From contig NC_073745.1 in assembly GCF_029784135.1 (NCBI RefSeq), positions 198,303,807 through 198,367,806 of the forward strand: 64,000 nucleotides of DNA, given 5' to 3'. Under the pieces are notes generated by a model, which was not told where the DNA came from, ran no database searches, and was given only the letters and a program-made list of their open reading frames with translations. Numbering within the stretch: the first letter of the stretch is position 1; each line of letters begins with the position of its first letter. The stretch comes from Toxorhynchites rutilus septentrionalis. Its lineage: Eukaryota > Arthropoda > Insecta > Diptera > Culicidae. Both the position numbers and the translations under genes were made by a program. Shown here in pieces: positions 21,601 through 33,216 of this stretch.

Positions 21601-24600
21601 AAACTGATGTCTTAACACGAAGAGCGAGAGACGGTCAGTTCATTTGAATCTTACAGCTCACACACTCTCTTCAATTCTACAGCTCACACACTCTCTTCAA
21701 TTCTACAGCTCTTTTCTCTCCTTCATCATCATCAAAGTGAGCTGAAGAGCTGTTTGATTTTTTTTGCGAGCTGTTCCGCGTCAACTCACTTCAAAGAGTC
21801 GATTCTTCGGAACAGCTCATGAGCGGATGGCACATCTCTAATCAGTACACATGACATGCCCTTATTGAAAATGCTATGCTATGCATGCAATCGAATACGG
21901 ATAATGAGCTTGATTGTTTATTCACTGAGATTGGATATGCGTCAAGTCTGGCAACGAAAACGGGTGATAAAAACGTTGACAAAATAAACATAAAATAGTT
22001 GAAGTGGCTGCACTTACGTGGCTTGTAAATCAAACAAGTCAGGCAAGTCCACTTGTGAGTCGTGTTATGCTCTTTTGGTATAAACGCATTTGAATCAACT
22101 AAAGCATAATATCTCCAAATGTGTTAACTGATTTATGATCAAAGAAAAAGGTTTAGAATAGTTTTAATTTTAATTTATTAAAGACACTTTACCACTAACT
22201 ATGGCATTCGTGTCGCTTTGAAAGATAATTACATAACGTGGCTTAACATTGTTTTCGGTCATATTTCGTTATACAAGTTGCTGTCTTTGAGGAATTCAAT
22301 AACTAATTCTTCTTTCTGTGGATTGTACGCTAGGATATCAGCTAATGTTCCTTTGATCCCGCAAACACTGCGTGTTTGGGCGAATACTCTGCAGTCGATT
22401 AGAATGTGTTGCACTGATAGTCGTACTCCATAACATGTACAAATGGGTGGAGAGTTGTGGTTTAGCAGAAGCTTGGATTGCCATACAAATGAAACACAAA
22501 TTTCTGCATAAGTCGAGAATTAATCAAGCAAATGAATCCAAATTCGGCAAGTGGAGGTTTTATGGTACAATAAATGTTTTTACGGTGGTTAGATACTCCT
22601 CCCCCTCTCTTAGGGCTGCCAAATGAAACACAAAGTTTCTACGATGGTATGACACCCCTATCTCTTCTGAAATGGAGAGACGGCCCCATAAAAAAATAGA
22701 CGTATTTCAACCAAAAATAATCCAACCAAACATGACAATTGAAAATTTTCGGAAAACTCTGAAGGAAAAAGGGAAAATTCCGAAAATTAAATTCCCATAT
22801 GTTCTACAATTACATAGTAACAAGTGCTGTTAGTCCATTTGATGTTTGCGCTAGCGAAATTGATCTTTGTTCGTAACTGGAAATGGATTTTAATGTGATG
22901 AAACGCACTCCCATACCTTCTTCTATCTATACCAATAAAAAAGTATCGCCGAATGTGTTGATAAGAGCAGGACTCAAGGAAGGAATTGTCCGATCTAGGG
23001 CTGTCTATATCCTATCATATTTTCTGTATAAAACATTTATTCCATGTAACGAAGAAACATGTTACTTGCAAGAAATACTAGGAATTTTATAGTAAAAGGT
23101 AAATTCAACGGGGTCGATTAGAAGAGGGGAGGTCTGGTTGCACTGCTTGATGGAAGGGTGCAAATTTCATCGCTCCTGAATATGTTACTTTTTTATGTGT
23201 TTCGGTGAGTTTATATTTCGAAGTGACAAAAAACTGTGAAAAAGTACTTTTTTTCGAAATGGAAAGTGAAAGAAAATGGATTGGTGCCAATTACGGAGGA
23301 TTTCATCGTGTAAACTTCAATCGTCATGAGGATAAGTATAGGGACGGTTTGGACTGGTTTTTTCATGAATTGCATGCAAGTGGTATATATGTATGTGTGT
23401 GTGGGTTCGGGGACGTGGTGAATAATTTATGGTTTTCTGGGTAAAGACTTTTACATGTTATACGTACTTATGTTATTATTTTCAAATAACTTGAAAAATC
23501 TCGGCCTTGTTATACAGACCGAATACATGCTCCGAAGCAAATACTGTTTGAAAAAGGTTAACTTTTGAGCTATAAAATTTCTACTACAATTATTTCATCA
23601 CCATAAAATATAGCGAATGCTAGAACCGATTAAAGAGAATGCAAGCAGGAATTCTAGAATAATTTATATTTTTGAAATTTGGGAAAATAAATTGTGTCGA
23701 TAATTGCACTGTATTTGTAATTTCTTAGTTTATGTACCTTAAAGGTGTATCGTAAACCATTAATGATTGTATCATTTTAGGTCGCGTAGCATCGAAACTA
23801 GTAAAAGTAGTTTATAGTTCGCCTTGCGTGTTTGTTCCAGACTACAGATTCTTAAGGTTCAGGTGCTTGTAAACTGTTTTGTTCATGTGTATTAATCGTA
23901 CTAATTAAAAGTAGATGTGTATATGGTCGGTTTTAAGTCATGGCGAACCAAGTCGCAAAATTGAAAATTTCGAGTTATTGATTGCATTAGGTTAAACATT
24001 TTGTAAGCTACTTGGATTTCGGTAAACAGTGTGCATGGTTAATAACTTTTGGTTACCCTCCCAAAAATACCTCTTCCCCGTCGTGATTGCAGCTCGATAC
24101 AAAGTAAGTGCGACCAATAACGGAATAACGGAATATATCACCAGTCCCATCTGTTTTAAAGATGTTCTCTCGGTTACCTTATCAGGTTTCACGCAATTAG
24201 TTCATTGATTTTACAAGTCTCCCTTCTCAGAACCTAAACATAATCTTTGCCGCGTATTGTGACACATGATATTTCGGGAATTTCCTTGAGTGGTCGATAG
24301 TTCGCGTTTACATAAACACATCACTTTCCTCAGTGAATCCTAATTCTTACATCTTCCCACTAACAACTATCCCTCCCATGATAGTCGCAAGGAATCCATA
24401 GAGGGGACCCTTCGATCCGGGTTCCTCATTTGTGATTTAGTTTTGTTGCTACTTATCATGTATGGGAAAATACATTGATTACATATTCAAATTCATCTTT
24501 TTTTGTATTCCAGTTTACTGATTTCGAAACTCCGGTATTTGATTTTCGAGTTTTTGTTTCGTCGAACAGAAGAGACTTTTTCAGGTCGCCCGTTGATATC

Positions 24601-27600
24601 TTCTGCCGATTCGCACTGTATTTGATTTTCGAGTTTCGAGCGGCCGTGAGTTCGCTTTTACATAATCACATCACTTACCACAGTGAATCCTGATTCTTAC
24701 CTTTCCCCACTAACAACTATCCCCCTCCCACGATAAACGCTAGGGAACCACGCTATAGAGGCGACCCTTCTGGCCTTCGGGCTGCGAATGTCATATTAAC
24801 ATTTCTTCCCTTCCCCTGGTGACTGTAAGGACGTGGCCGGCGTCGTTATTGACCATTTAAAGCTTGAATCACCGAAAATTTCACAACGAGAATGATTTGC
24901 TAGTCCCAAGCGTTATTCTGTGTGTTCTTTGTGCAATTTGGTAGGTTTGGCAGGTCAATCACGGAGAGCAACTACGAATTGTACAGTCTACCCAAGCTCA
25001 AGCTCAATTCAACGGGGTCGATTAGAAGATCAATCAATGAACGGTACTGCGATTGGACCCATGAACTTGCTCATAGTAAGAAAACATGAATGTTTGAAGG
25101 TATTGATAACAAAAAACAAATGTTGGGCGGGACGAAGTTTGCCGGGTCAGCTAGTATTTTATACTTATTGTCTAAGAGCGGTATTAAAAGACTTCTTTAA
25201 ATTATAACGAGTTAGGTTGAAATCGAAGGTGGTGAAGCAACGGTTGAAGACGCGACACATACTTGATACGGGCTCATTATACCCGTAATGGGTCGTGAGG
25301 AGGGTAGACAAAGAAATGTGCGAGTGCGCAAATTTCGTGATGTTATATTGAAATTAATGGATTCGAGATGATCTGCACAGTCTATATTAGAGAGAATTAG
25401 GTCAGATATGAAGGTCGCCTTAGCGACGTCTCTTCGTAAACTCAGTAATTCGAACCCAATCAACCTACAACGTCGGATCTTCATCGTCAAAAAACGGATC
25501 TTCATAGCTAGGAAGATTTGGAAGATCGTTCCTGGGTAAATTACGTAGAGCGAAACGAACAAATTTATGCTGAATTGCCTCGATGCACTGGATACCATTC
25601 TGGTAGTAAGGCGACCATACAACATAAGCATACTCAATGATTGAGCGAACCAGTGCACAGTAGAGAGCCTTGATACAGTGTATGTCCTTGAAGTGTCTTG
25701 TGATGCGGAATATGCAACTCAGGAGTCTGGATGCTTTAGTGGTGATATACGAGATGTGCTCTCTGAATGTTAGTTTTGAATCAAGGATGATGCCAAGATC
25801 CTTGATGATCTCAACGCGATTTAAATGCTCATTGCGTAGTTTATACGAAAAGACAACAGGTGAACGCTTCCGCGAGAATTATATGACTGAGCATTTCGAT
25901 GGATTCAAAACCATTATGTTGATATTGCACCATTCAGAGAAAAGATCGAGTTGATTTTATAAGTATACTGCGTCGTTAGTGCAATTTACGGATGTAAAAA
26001 GCTTAAAATCCTCAGCATATGCGATTTTCTGACAATTCACGCAAGACTTAACATCGTTGAGAAAAAGTATGAAAATGTAAGGACTAAGGCGATTGACTAC
26101 CTTGAGGAACGCCAGATGTCACTTCGAAAGGAGATGATATAGTGTCACCGATTTTTACTGCCATCGTGCGATCTGTCAAGTACGAATGTAACCAGCTCAA
26201 AAAAGAGCCTTGAAATCCAAGTCATTGAAGTTTGGCCACTGCGATAGCATGATTGATTTTGTCGAACGCGTCGAGAAATCCATATACACAGCGTCAATTT
26301 GCAAACGTGATTGTAGAGAGCGGGTAACCAACCCCGGTGGGATCTTGGTCGTATGCTGACAGGAAAGGGGGCCTATCCGAGCGTCTGTTCACCATGGAGG
26401 TGCGGCTCAAAACAGCGTCTGATCCCCATGTCAGGGGCGGCTGATCACTGTCTTCGTGCCAGAGGGGACTCTGAAAAGAGATGTGCACGACGATCCTCCG
26501 GCGAGACATTGAGTTGGTGCAGGACCTGCAAGCCATCCGTAAAAATGAAGCGCACAGAAAAATTCACAAAGAAATTCGAGACAGGACAATCGGACTAGAC
26601 CCATGCAAATAACACGGACTAAAGATTGGAAACTCGGAACATGGAACTGCAAGTCCCTCAATTTCCTTGCGAGTACCCGATTTTTTCGGAAATATTGAGA
26701 GCCCGCAATTTCAACATCGTAGTGCTGCAGGAGGTGTGCTGGAAAGGTTCGATGGTGCGATCGTTCCAAGGTGGGTATACCATCTACCAGAGCTGCGGCA
26801 GCATACACGAGCTGGGTACAAATGCGATGCGATGGACTCTCCTGTCTGCTCTTCAACCTGGCGCTGGAAGGTATTATGCGGAGGGTGGACTTCAACATAC
26901 GGGGCACGATTTTAAACAAGTTTAGTCAGTTTATCTGCTCTGCCGACGACGTGGACATAATCGGAAGAACACGTGCGACGGTAGCCGGCTTGTATACCCG
27001 ACTGAAATACGAAGCAGGGCTGATTGGGCTTGGGATCAATACGTCTAAGACTAAATACATGCTAGCAGGAGGGACTGATCGCAACAGAGTTCTTCTTGGC
27101 AATAGTGTTGTGATCGTCGGCGACGAGCTCGAGGTGGTAGAGGAATTTGTTAACCTCGGCTCGTTGATAACAACTGACAACAACAGCCGTGAAATTCGAA
27201 GTCAATGGAAGTCGTGCCTACTATGGGCTCCGCAAATCCTTGAGGTCCAACAAACTTCGACCCCGTACGAAGTGTACCATGTAAAAATCCCTAATTCGAC
27301 CGGTTGTTCTCTATTGGCACGAAGCATGGACGATGCTTAAAGAGGACTCACAAGCGCTTGGTGCTTTCGAACGCAAATAAGAGTATTTTGTATGCAATGG
27401 AAAATGGCAAACGCTGTCTTATCTAACAAATCGTGAACAAATTGATTTTGGAGTCTGTGTTGGGGAAACCGTAAATCGGGCCAATCAAAATGTGGCAGTT
27501 AGGAAGTTTAGATAGCGCTTGAGATTTTACTGTTATTCAATTGCTTATCTCAGAAAAAATAACATTTTGTTAATTGTGAAATATGTGCAGATATATTTCC

Positions 27601-28549
27601 ATGGAGGCGAATGAACTGCAAAGTTTAAAGCCTCTTAAAAACAAAGAAACAAACGTGATATATTTCCTATGAATTGATGCCAACAATCTTCCGACATATT
27701 ATGAAATGTTCGAGATATAAGCATACGAAATCTCTCTTTTTTCCTGCATGTTCTTTTCGTTTTAGAGCCCCCGCACACTGCAGACTTTTTTTCGGCCGAT
27801 AGTTTGGTCGGGTTGGATTGCTAGTGCGCAATTGTTAGAACTTACAAAATGTATACAATTATGACAGACAAATAAAACTACTTTTCAAAAAAAAAGTAAT
27901 TGAAAATAATAGTTTTGAGTAAACTTTTCAATCCATAGGCCGAACAACACGTGAAATCTAAAATTATCAACACGCTTGGCACGGATCGAATATTCCAGCT
28001 GCTAGGCGATTCGGATGAGCGAGTCATTATGAAAACATTAGGACTATTGAGAAACCTATTGAGCAATACTCTCCACATCGAGATCATCATGTCGGAACAT
28101 TCTTCGGAAGTGCTGAGAGCGGTAAGTCACCACATTAACTCCTAAAACGCAACATATTCTTATCAAACATCATTTTTGCACAGGTAAACCTAGTGCTGGA
28201 TGGTCCTCATCCGCCCGAAGTTAAGGAGCAAGCTTTAATAATTATAAGTAACATTACGGCTGGAGCACGAGACAAGGACTACGTTCTGGAGAACGAAAAT
28301 ATCATAAGGAAAATAAGAGAATTTTTGGTGAGTTCCTTGATTGAAAAGATGACTAAGATCGCTCTCATTATTTAAGGTTTTTCGTAGATCGCGTCCGACC
28401 AGAAGCTTCAGATGGGCGCACTGTTTGTAGTTCGAAACCTAATGGAAAAAAGTGGACGACAGAAAATGCTCAGAGAATCGGGAATCCTAGCACATCTAGA
28501 ACAACTATTGCACATGACACCCCGGGATTCACAGTTTTATGAAGAGTAA
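18642..28549 (+). CDS. ARMC8: ARMC8, armadillo-repeat subunit of the CTLH (GID) ubiquitin ligase
   Basis: Nine coding exons: 18642-18665, 19232-19652, 19707-20176, 20237-20452, 20519-20590, 20651-20878, 27939-28121, 28184-28327 and 28388-28549. Phases agree at every junction and nearly all donors are GTRAG-like (exon 3 uses GTGCTT). The product is 639 residues, close to the 650-670 of vertebrate ARMC8. It consists of armadillo repeats throughout; diagnostic runs are [79 protein letters not shown] and [17 protein letters not shown]8 scaffolds the CTLH E3 complex in cytoplasm and nucleus. Exon 1 is inferred: CAACCATGG is an ideal start context and ATG|GTAAGC an ideal donor, giving MEPFACFM before DVENSRSY. 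The end is uncertain: the TAA at 28547 overlaps a perfect donor (GTAAGT), and the human protein has about 11 more residues, so a tenth exon may exist. Intron 6 is 7 kb of transposons. Confidence 0.9.
20899..20967. repeat. remnant of the TTAA-type MITE seen at 40086-40279
   Basis: The stretch from about CACACTGCTCATCGCGCGGA to the GTAGCGAAAGGATTAAC at about 20965 is the inverse of the first 70 bases of the MITE at 40086. Only one end is present. It lies just inside ARMC8 intron 6. Confidence 0.6.
21068..21840. mobile_element. hAT-type MITE with perfect 8-bp duplication
   Basis: The element starts TAGAGGTGTGCAAATCAGCT and ends with the near-inverse AGCTCATGAGCGGATGGCACATCTCTA (imperfect). The 8-bp sequence ATCAGTAC flanks it exactly (21060-21067 and 21841-21848). 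Sub-terminal regions are packed with AGCTGTTC and GAACAGCT motifs in both orientations, as in transposase-binding regions. The 8-bp duplication and TAGAGRTGTGC end are hAT hallmarks. Confidence 0.82.
22259..22446 (-). pseudogene. LINE ORF2 extreme C-terminus
   Basis: The minus strand encodes [17 protein letters not shown] followed by about 45 residues ending SNLYNEI and a TGA at 22261-22259. The CxC...H...C motif followed by a short tail is the zinc-like end of RNase H-bearing LINE ORF2 proteins. Only the last 60 or so residues and 3' UTR remain, so this is a 5'-truncated insertion in ARMC8 intron 6. Confidence 0.6.
22600..23095 (+). repeat. dispersed repeat, copy 1
   Basis: This is closely related in inverse orientation to 30190-30700 and more distantly to 53090-53400. 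Shared sequence includes TAACATAATCAC-free AT-rich stretches and conserved motifs such as ACAAATTCCTTCCTTGAGTCC-like and GAAACATGTTACTTGCAAG. An apparent frame at 22883-23092 is shared with 30192-30512 but shows no known domain. The repeat class is unknown. Confidence 0.5.
23100..24235. other. intronic sequence, no feature recognised
   Basis: Part of ARMC8 intron 6. Short frames only; no repeat boundaries or protein similarity recognised. Confidence 0.35.
24236..24915. repeat. two copies of a dispersed repeat
   Basis: Segments at about 24280-24420 and 24650-24800 share ACAACTATCCC, CACATCACTT, CAGTGAATCCT and GCGACCCTTC-type motifs in the same order. The second copy, extended to 24910, also matches 58600-58860 in inverse orientation (GACGTGGCCGGCGTCGTTAT and related). 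Class unknown. Confidence 0.5.
25005..25164 (+). repeat. repeat ending GGGTCAGCTAG (Helitron-like 3' end?)
   Basis: The stretch ends GACGAAGTTTGCCGGGTCAG followed by CTAG and T. The inverse of this end begins the repeat at 52934. An end reading CTAG before a T fits the CTRR rule for Helitrons, but the upstream hairpin is poor, so the class is tentative. Confidence 0.35.
25205..26290 (-). pseudogene. Jockey-like LINE reverse transcriptase remnant
   Basis: Reading the minus strand with frameshifts gives, in order, [41 protein letters not shown] (the RT box), then [36 protein letters not shown] and [18 protein letters not shown]. These are blocks of a Jockey-like ORF2. Numerous stops and frame changes show the copy is old. 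It lies antisense in ARMC8 intron 6. Confidence 0.7.
26300..27370 (+). pseudogene. internally deleted LINE: endonuclease start joined to reverse transcriptase end
   Basis: A possible 5' UTR (26300-26585) is followed by the endonuclease start KLGTWNCKS and [17 protein letters not shown]. At about 26815 the reading jumps into mid reverse transcriptase: [32 protein letters not shown] (catalytic box with SADD), [20 protein letters not shown] and [15 protein letters not shown]. About two thirds of ORF2 is missing. The open frame at 26771-27340 is therefore a chimera without function of its own. Confidence 0.72.
27380..27938. other. 3' end of ARMC8 intron 6
   Basis: No repeat or coding sequence recognised. 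The acceptor is CATAG before 27939. Confidence 0.4.
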
Positions 28550-29090
28550 GTATAATGCCCAATGTTTAGGATGATTGCTCTATGGTGCCGCAAATTTTCC
28601 GCTGCGTAGCAATTGTAAAGGAATTTCGACGTATGTACAAAGATTAGGCTGCTCTTCGCGCAAATAGTATTACCGTAATGCATTAAGTCAAGTGACAGTG
28701 TAATAATTAATCCAAAACAAATAGACATTGAATCAAACCTTAAATTCTATTTCTACAAGCAAGTAATTGCTAATGCATCATCATTTATCAATACCCAGCA
28801 AATAGAGACATTGCTCTCCAATGTGATAATCTTGAGAGGAAGAGTCCAAGAGCGTTTGGTGTAAGCGGATTCCAGCTCTTGAAGACACCTTGCTGAATCG
28901 CAGAAAATGTTTTGTAGGGTGGGAGAAAGTAAAGAATGTAATGAAGGTAAGAATATGCAGTCATTTGTACATTCGATGATAATTCCGTAGCCTTTTTTTC
29001 CTGTTGGGTACATTTTCCACTACGACCAGTTTTTTGATCTATTGTGGCGGTGTATTGTGTATCGATTCCGTAGCCTATCTGAGCGTAAAC
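28550..29090. other. downstream of ARMC8, no gene seen
   Basis: May hold the 3' UTR if translation ends at 28549. A weak inverted pair TACCCAGCA (about 28793) and TGTTGGGTA (about 29005) may mark a small MITE. Confidence 0.3.
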
Positions 29091-29109
29091 AAACGATTGT
29101 GTCACATTT

Positions 29110-29270
29110 ACCTGAATGACAGTTACCAGAACGACAACTACCCGAATGACATTCACCCGAATGGAACATCTACCCGAATGAACATTTACCTGAATGCAGC
29201 ATTTGCCCGGATGCAGCATTTACACGAATGCAACATATACCCGAAAATAACATTTAGCCAAATGTTCTAT
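29110..29270 (+). repeat. degenerate minisatellite, about 20-bp unit
   Basis: About seven imperfect copies of a unit like ACCCGAATGNNACATTT follow one another (for example CACCCGAATGGAACATCTAC and ACCCGAATGAACATTTACC). An open frame across it is an artefact of the periodicity. Confidence 0.7.
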
Positions 29271-29444
29271 TGACTGCTTTATTTAATTAGAAGGTACCGT
29301 GAAGCTCCCTTATACCAGCCAGTGCATAATTCCGCTCACTTGACATGAAATACTGTATTTCACATTAGCTACATTATTTCTTCTGATAAGATATTGTTGT
29401 ATATACTTGCAAAACTATAGCTATTGGAAAAATTGGCAACCAAA

Positions 29445-31310
29445 TAACGGGTGTTCAATAAATAATGAGAATTTTTTCAGTGATATAGTGCAATTCCAAA
29501 TGAACTAAAAATGCAGATTTTAAAAACTTGTATTTTTGATTCGAATGAAAGTTTGTATTCCGTTTGGGTCGGAGGAAATATGAGTTTTCCACAGCATTTG
29601 GGAATTTTTTGACTCCAGTGTAACTTTTGAAAAGGGCGTATCGATTTTCGTAAGAGAAATCTTTGATAATTTATATCTCAAAAACTATGAGTCCTACCGA
29701 AATAGTGTCTTAGAAAGAGTTATAGAGTATTGATTTCCAAACGTGAAAAAATATACACTGAGAAAAAATGAGTACTTTTTTAATTTACAAATAAAACTTT
29801 AATTTGCAATATCTAAAATACATTTTTTTTAATTTTTCACATAAAATAGAAGTCATGCAGAAAATTTAAAAAATGGGTACAAGATGGTAGAACTATTTTT
29901 GACGAACTTTGTGGAACATCGAATTTTTAAGAATTTTCGAAACTTCGAATTTTTGTATGTTAACAATCATTTCTAGCCACAAATTATCCTGATGTGATTT
30001 AAAATAAAAAAGCTCTTTATCCATCTCCTTCTAAATGTAGCTATTCTCGAGATATTTGAAAAAACTTTTCTAATTTATTGTCTTTTCAATTTTTTTTTCA
30101 AATTTCTACATGTATTTTTCTAGTATGCTCCTAGTACTTCTACCAAATCTCGTCATTATAATATCAGATTGTTTTCAGACACAACTCTCGTTCAAGATTT
30201 TTCAGCCACTTGCAAATAACATGTTTCTCCGTTACATGGAATAAATGTTTGATACAGAAAATAGAATAGAATAAAGACAACCCTAAATCGAACAATTCCT
30301 TCCTGGAGTTTTGCTCTTATCAACACATTCGGCGATCCGGTTTTATTTAAAAAGATAGAAGAAGAAATGGGAGTGCGTTTTATCACATTAAAATCCATTT
30401 CCACTTTCGAACAAAGATCAATTTCGTTAGCGCAAACATCAAATGGACTAACAACGCTTGTCACTATGTAATTGTAAAACATATGAGAATTGAATTTCCC
30501 GAATTTTCCCATTTTCCTTCAGAGTTTTCTGTAAGTTTTTAGTTGCCTTGTTTGCTTGTAATATGTTTGGTTGAAATATGTGTAATATTTTTATGGAACC
30601 CCGCTCTATTCCAGAGGAGGGAGGGGTGTCATACCACCATAGAAACATTTCTCGCACCCAGGTAGGTGTATTGAAATACCATAGAAACATTTAACGCTCC
30701 CTAAAACCTCCACATGTCAAATTTGGTTTCGTTTGCTCGTGATGTTTGCGAGAATCACGAGTAAGGCAGAAATTTGTGTTTTTATGATAGCCATCCCTCC
30801 CTAGAGAGGGGGAGTAGTGTCTATTCACCATAGAAACGTTTCTTGCCTGCTAAAACCTTCACATGCCAAATTTGGTTCCATTTGCTTGATTTGTTTTCGA
30901 GTAATGCAGATATTTGTGTTTCAATTGTTGAAAATTTAAAAAAAATAAATGAAAAATATGTATTTTTGATATTGCAAATCAAAGTTTTTTTTTTGTAAAT
31001 TAAGAAAGTACTATTTTTTTCTCAGTGTATAGTTTTTTCACCGTTTGGACATCAATACTCTATAACTCTTTCTTAAACACTGTTTTGGTAGGACTCATAG
31101 TTTTTGAGATATAAATTATCAAAGATTTCTCTTACTAAAATCGATACGCCCTTTCAAAAGTTACACTTGAGTCAAAAAATTCCAAAATGCTGTGGAAAAC
31201 TAATATTTCCTCCAACCCAAACGGGATACAAACTTTCATTCGAATAAAAATACTCATATTTCGTCATTTGTCGATTTCATTTGGAATTGCTCTATATTGA
31301 AAAAAGAACA
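29445..31310. mobile_element. foldback element with about 330-bp arms
   Basis: The left arm (about 29496-29825) is the inverse of the right arm (about 30955-31290), about 85% alike by eye; for example GCGTATCGATTTTCGTAAGAG against its complement near 31136-31155. The left end begins ACGGGTGTTCAATAAATAAT, which resembles the end of the ITmD37E remnant at 45890-45930. The loop holds the dispersed repeat shared with 22600-23095. No transposase frame is present. Confidence 0.65.
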
Positions 31311-31847
31311 ATTATTTCAAGCAATCCAGTATTTTTTACTAAAAACACAACGGTAGTTCTTGAAAAAAATACAGCCAAAAATACGTCCACGCAAAGGTAG
31401 GTAACTCCGATCGAGAATCTTACACTCCGTTGTTTTGTGGAAACCCAGTCGGGCAGTTAGCGCCAACGATGATGCTATCCTTGACTTGCCCAGAAAATAC
31501 CGTTTCCTATTATACTCTTTCTACACCCAAAATTGATTTTTAGCTCATGTTTTGTCATCCCGATTTTTGACATTGAATGAGACATAAAATAATAGAAAAT
31601 GTCTTGACTCACAAATACTGGTAAGCATTTGTATAATATACATGGTGTAGAAATATAAGATTAATACGAGCGAGCGAAACAAAAGACAAATAAGCTTTCC
31701 GCATATTTTGCCACATACACGGCCCAGACCGAGATAGATATTGTTCTCCTTTATGCGCTCCTTTTTTACTCTTAGAAAACACTTCCCAACTTCATTTTAT
31801 AATCAGGTGCAATATTATCACGTATTTGCTGAACAACTGCTGGAGCA

Positions 31848-32030
31848 TCATTAGCCATGTGGATAGCGTGGTTGTGTAAAATATCTTTGCATATCAGCCG
31901 TCCTTGGTTCGATCCCCATTGACGTCGTATGGATTTTTTTTGGCACAATTTCAAATGAAACGAGAAAAGAAAACAGAAAGAGATGTCCGTACGCATACAT
32001 ACAAACCATTTTTAAGCTTTTAAAACAGCT
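31848..32030 (+). mobile_element. possible tRNA-headed SINE
   Basis: An A-box-like TGGATAGCGTGGTTG (about 31859) and a B box GGTTCGATCCCC (about 31906) are spaced as in a Pol III promoter. No flanking duplication or clear tail was found, so boundaries are approximate. Confidence 0.45.
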
Positions 32031-32204
32031 CATTATTTGCGCATTTGACTCTCCAGCACACTAAATGGCATCATTTCTGCCAAAGATGAAATGTTTTCTG
32101 CCAATGCTAGTTTGGGTGTAGATGAACATAAGTCACATGTCTCATATAAAACTATGCAGCTATGCAGGGAAAAAACATAATCCTGGTTTGTCTTCCACTA
32201 AATT

Positions 32205-32672
32205 CTACTCAAATCACTCTGCCGCTGGACTGCACCTTTTTCCGACCACTCAAAAACCTTTGGGAATCAAGTTTTGGTAGAATGGAGGAGTGACAATAAC
32301 GGTGAATTAACTCCGAGGAAAGAAATTGCACTTCTTTCAAAACAAGCTGTGGATAGAATGGCGAATCTACAATCGACATTGATCAACGGTTTCCGGCGAT
32401 GTGGATTATATCCGTTAGATCCTGATGCTGTTAATTACTCAGGTCTTATTGCGAAATCCAGTGAAGCATCTTCATCACAAGCTGTGTTGCCAGCAATGGA
32501 AATGAATGAAACAGCGGATGTTAATGATGAGTGCAACAACGAATCGTTTGTGAAGCGCATCGAATCGTTCTTACCATCGGTTCAGTTGAGCATTTCCGAA
32601 AGTCGTCGGAGTGGAGAATGGCGAGGGGCTGTAGTAGATACTAATCTTTATCATGTGTGGGCAAAAGCTTAA
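32205..32672 (+). pseudogene. pogo/Tigger-like transposase C-terminal fragment
   Basis: The stretch encodes PLDCTFFRPLKNLWESSF in one frame, then after a frameshift near 32270 continues GELTPRKEI and NGFRRCGLYPLDPDAVNY. The FxPLK and FRxCGLYPxxPDAV motifs mark the end of the DDE domain in pogo-family transposases and domesticated relatives. The catalytic region is missing. Could be a remnant or part of a decayed pogo-derived host gene. Confidence 0.65.
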
Positions 32673-33216
32673 GGAATCACAGCAGTTTAGTTGAATCACT
32701 AGTTTATGGATTCGATGACATATTTTCAGAAGGTGATTATAAAATTTCTGAAAGTTTGTTTTGTATTCTAAAATTTGAACATTTTAAGAAATTGAAAATG
32801 AAACATCCATCAAGATGGAATCATCGATAGTGAGTGAAGAAGATTTTTATATTTAATCCTGATAAGCGTTATTAAAATGATCATACATTAACTTGTATCT
32901 CGTATATTAACAAAAACTCGTATATTGCGTGGGTAGAGCAAAGACGAGAGAGAGTTCTTTATTTTTTTTTCAAAGTTATGGGAAAGATATATAGTTTCGC
33001 TTTTGTATTAATTACATGATTAATTTTTTTTGAATTCGATTATAAACATTATACAGTTATTTGGATCTCGTAGCTAATACGCATAGAAGAAAGTTGTCAA
33101 TTTCAAGCAATCACAATGAATTTTATATTCATAGAATAAGATATTGAAATATGTTAAGAAAGAAAAAAAATGAAAAAAATTGTAATTGGTTGTATCTAGG
33201 GCACGACTGCAGTTTC

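Noticed and set aside
29481..29510. Possible tenth ARMC8 exon after TTTTTTCAG
   Set aside because: The phase works but the encoded tail does not resemble the conserved ARMC8 end, and it lies inside the foldback repeat.
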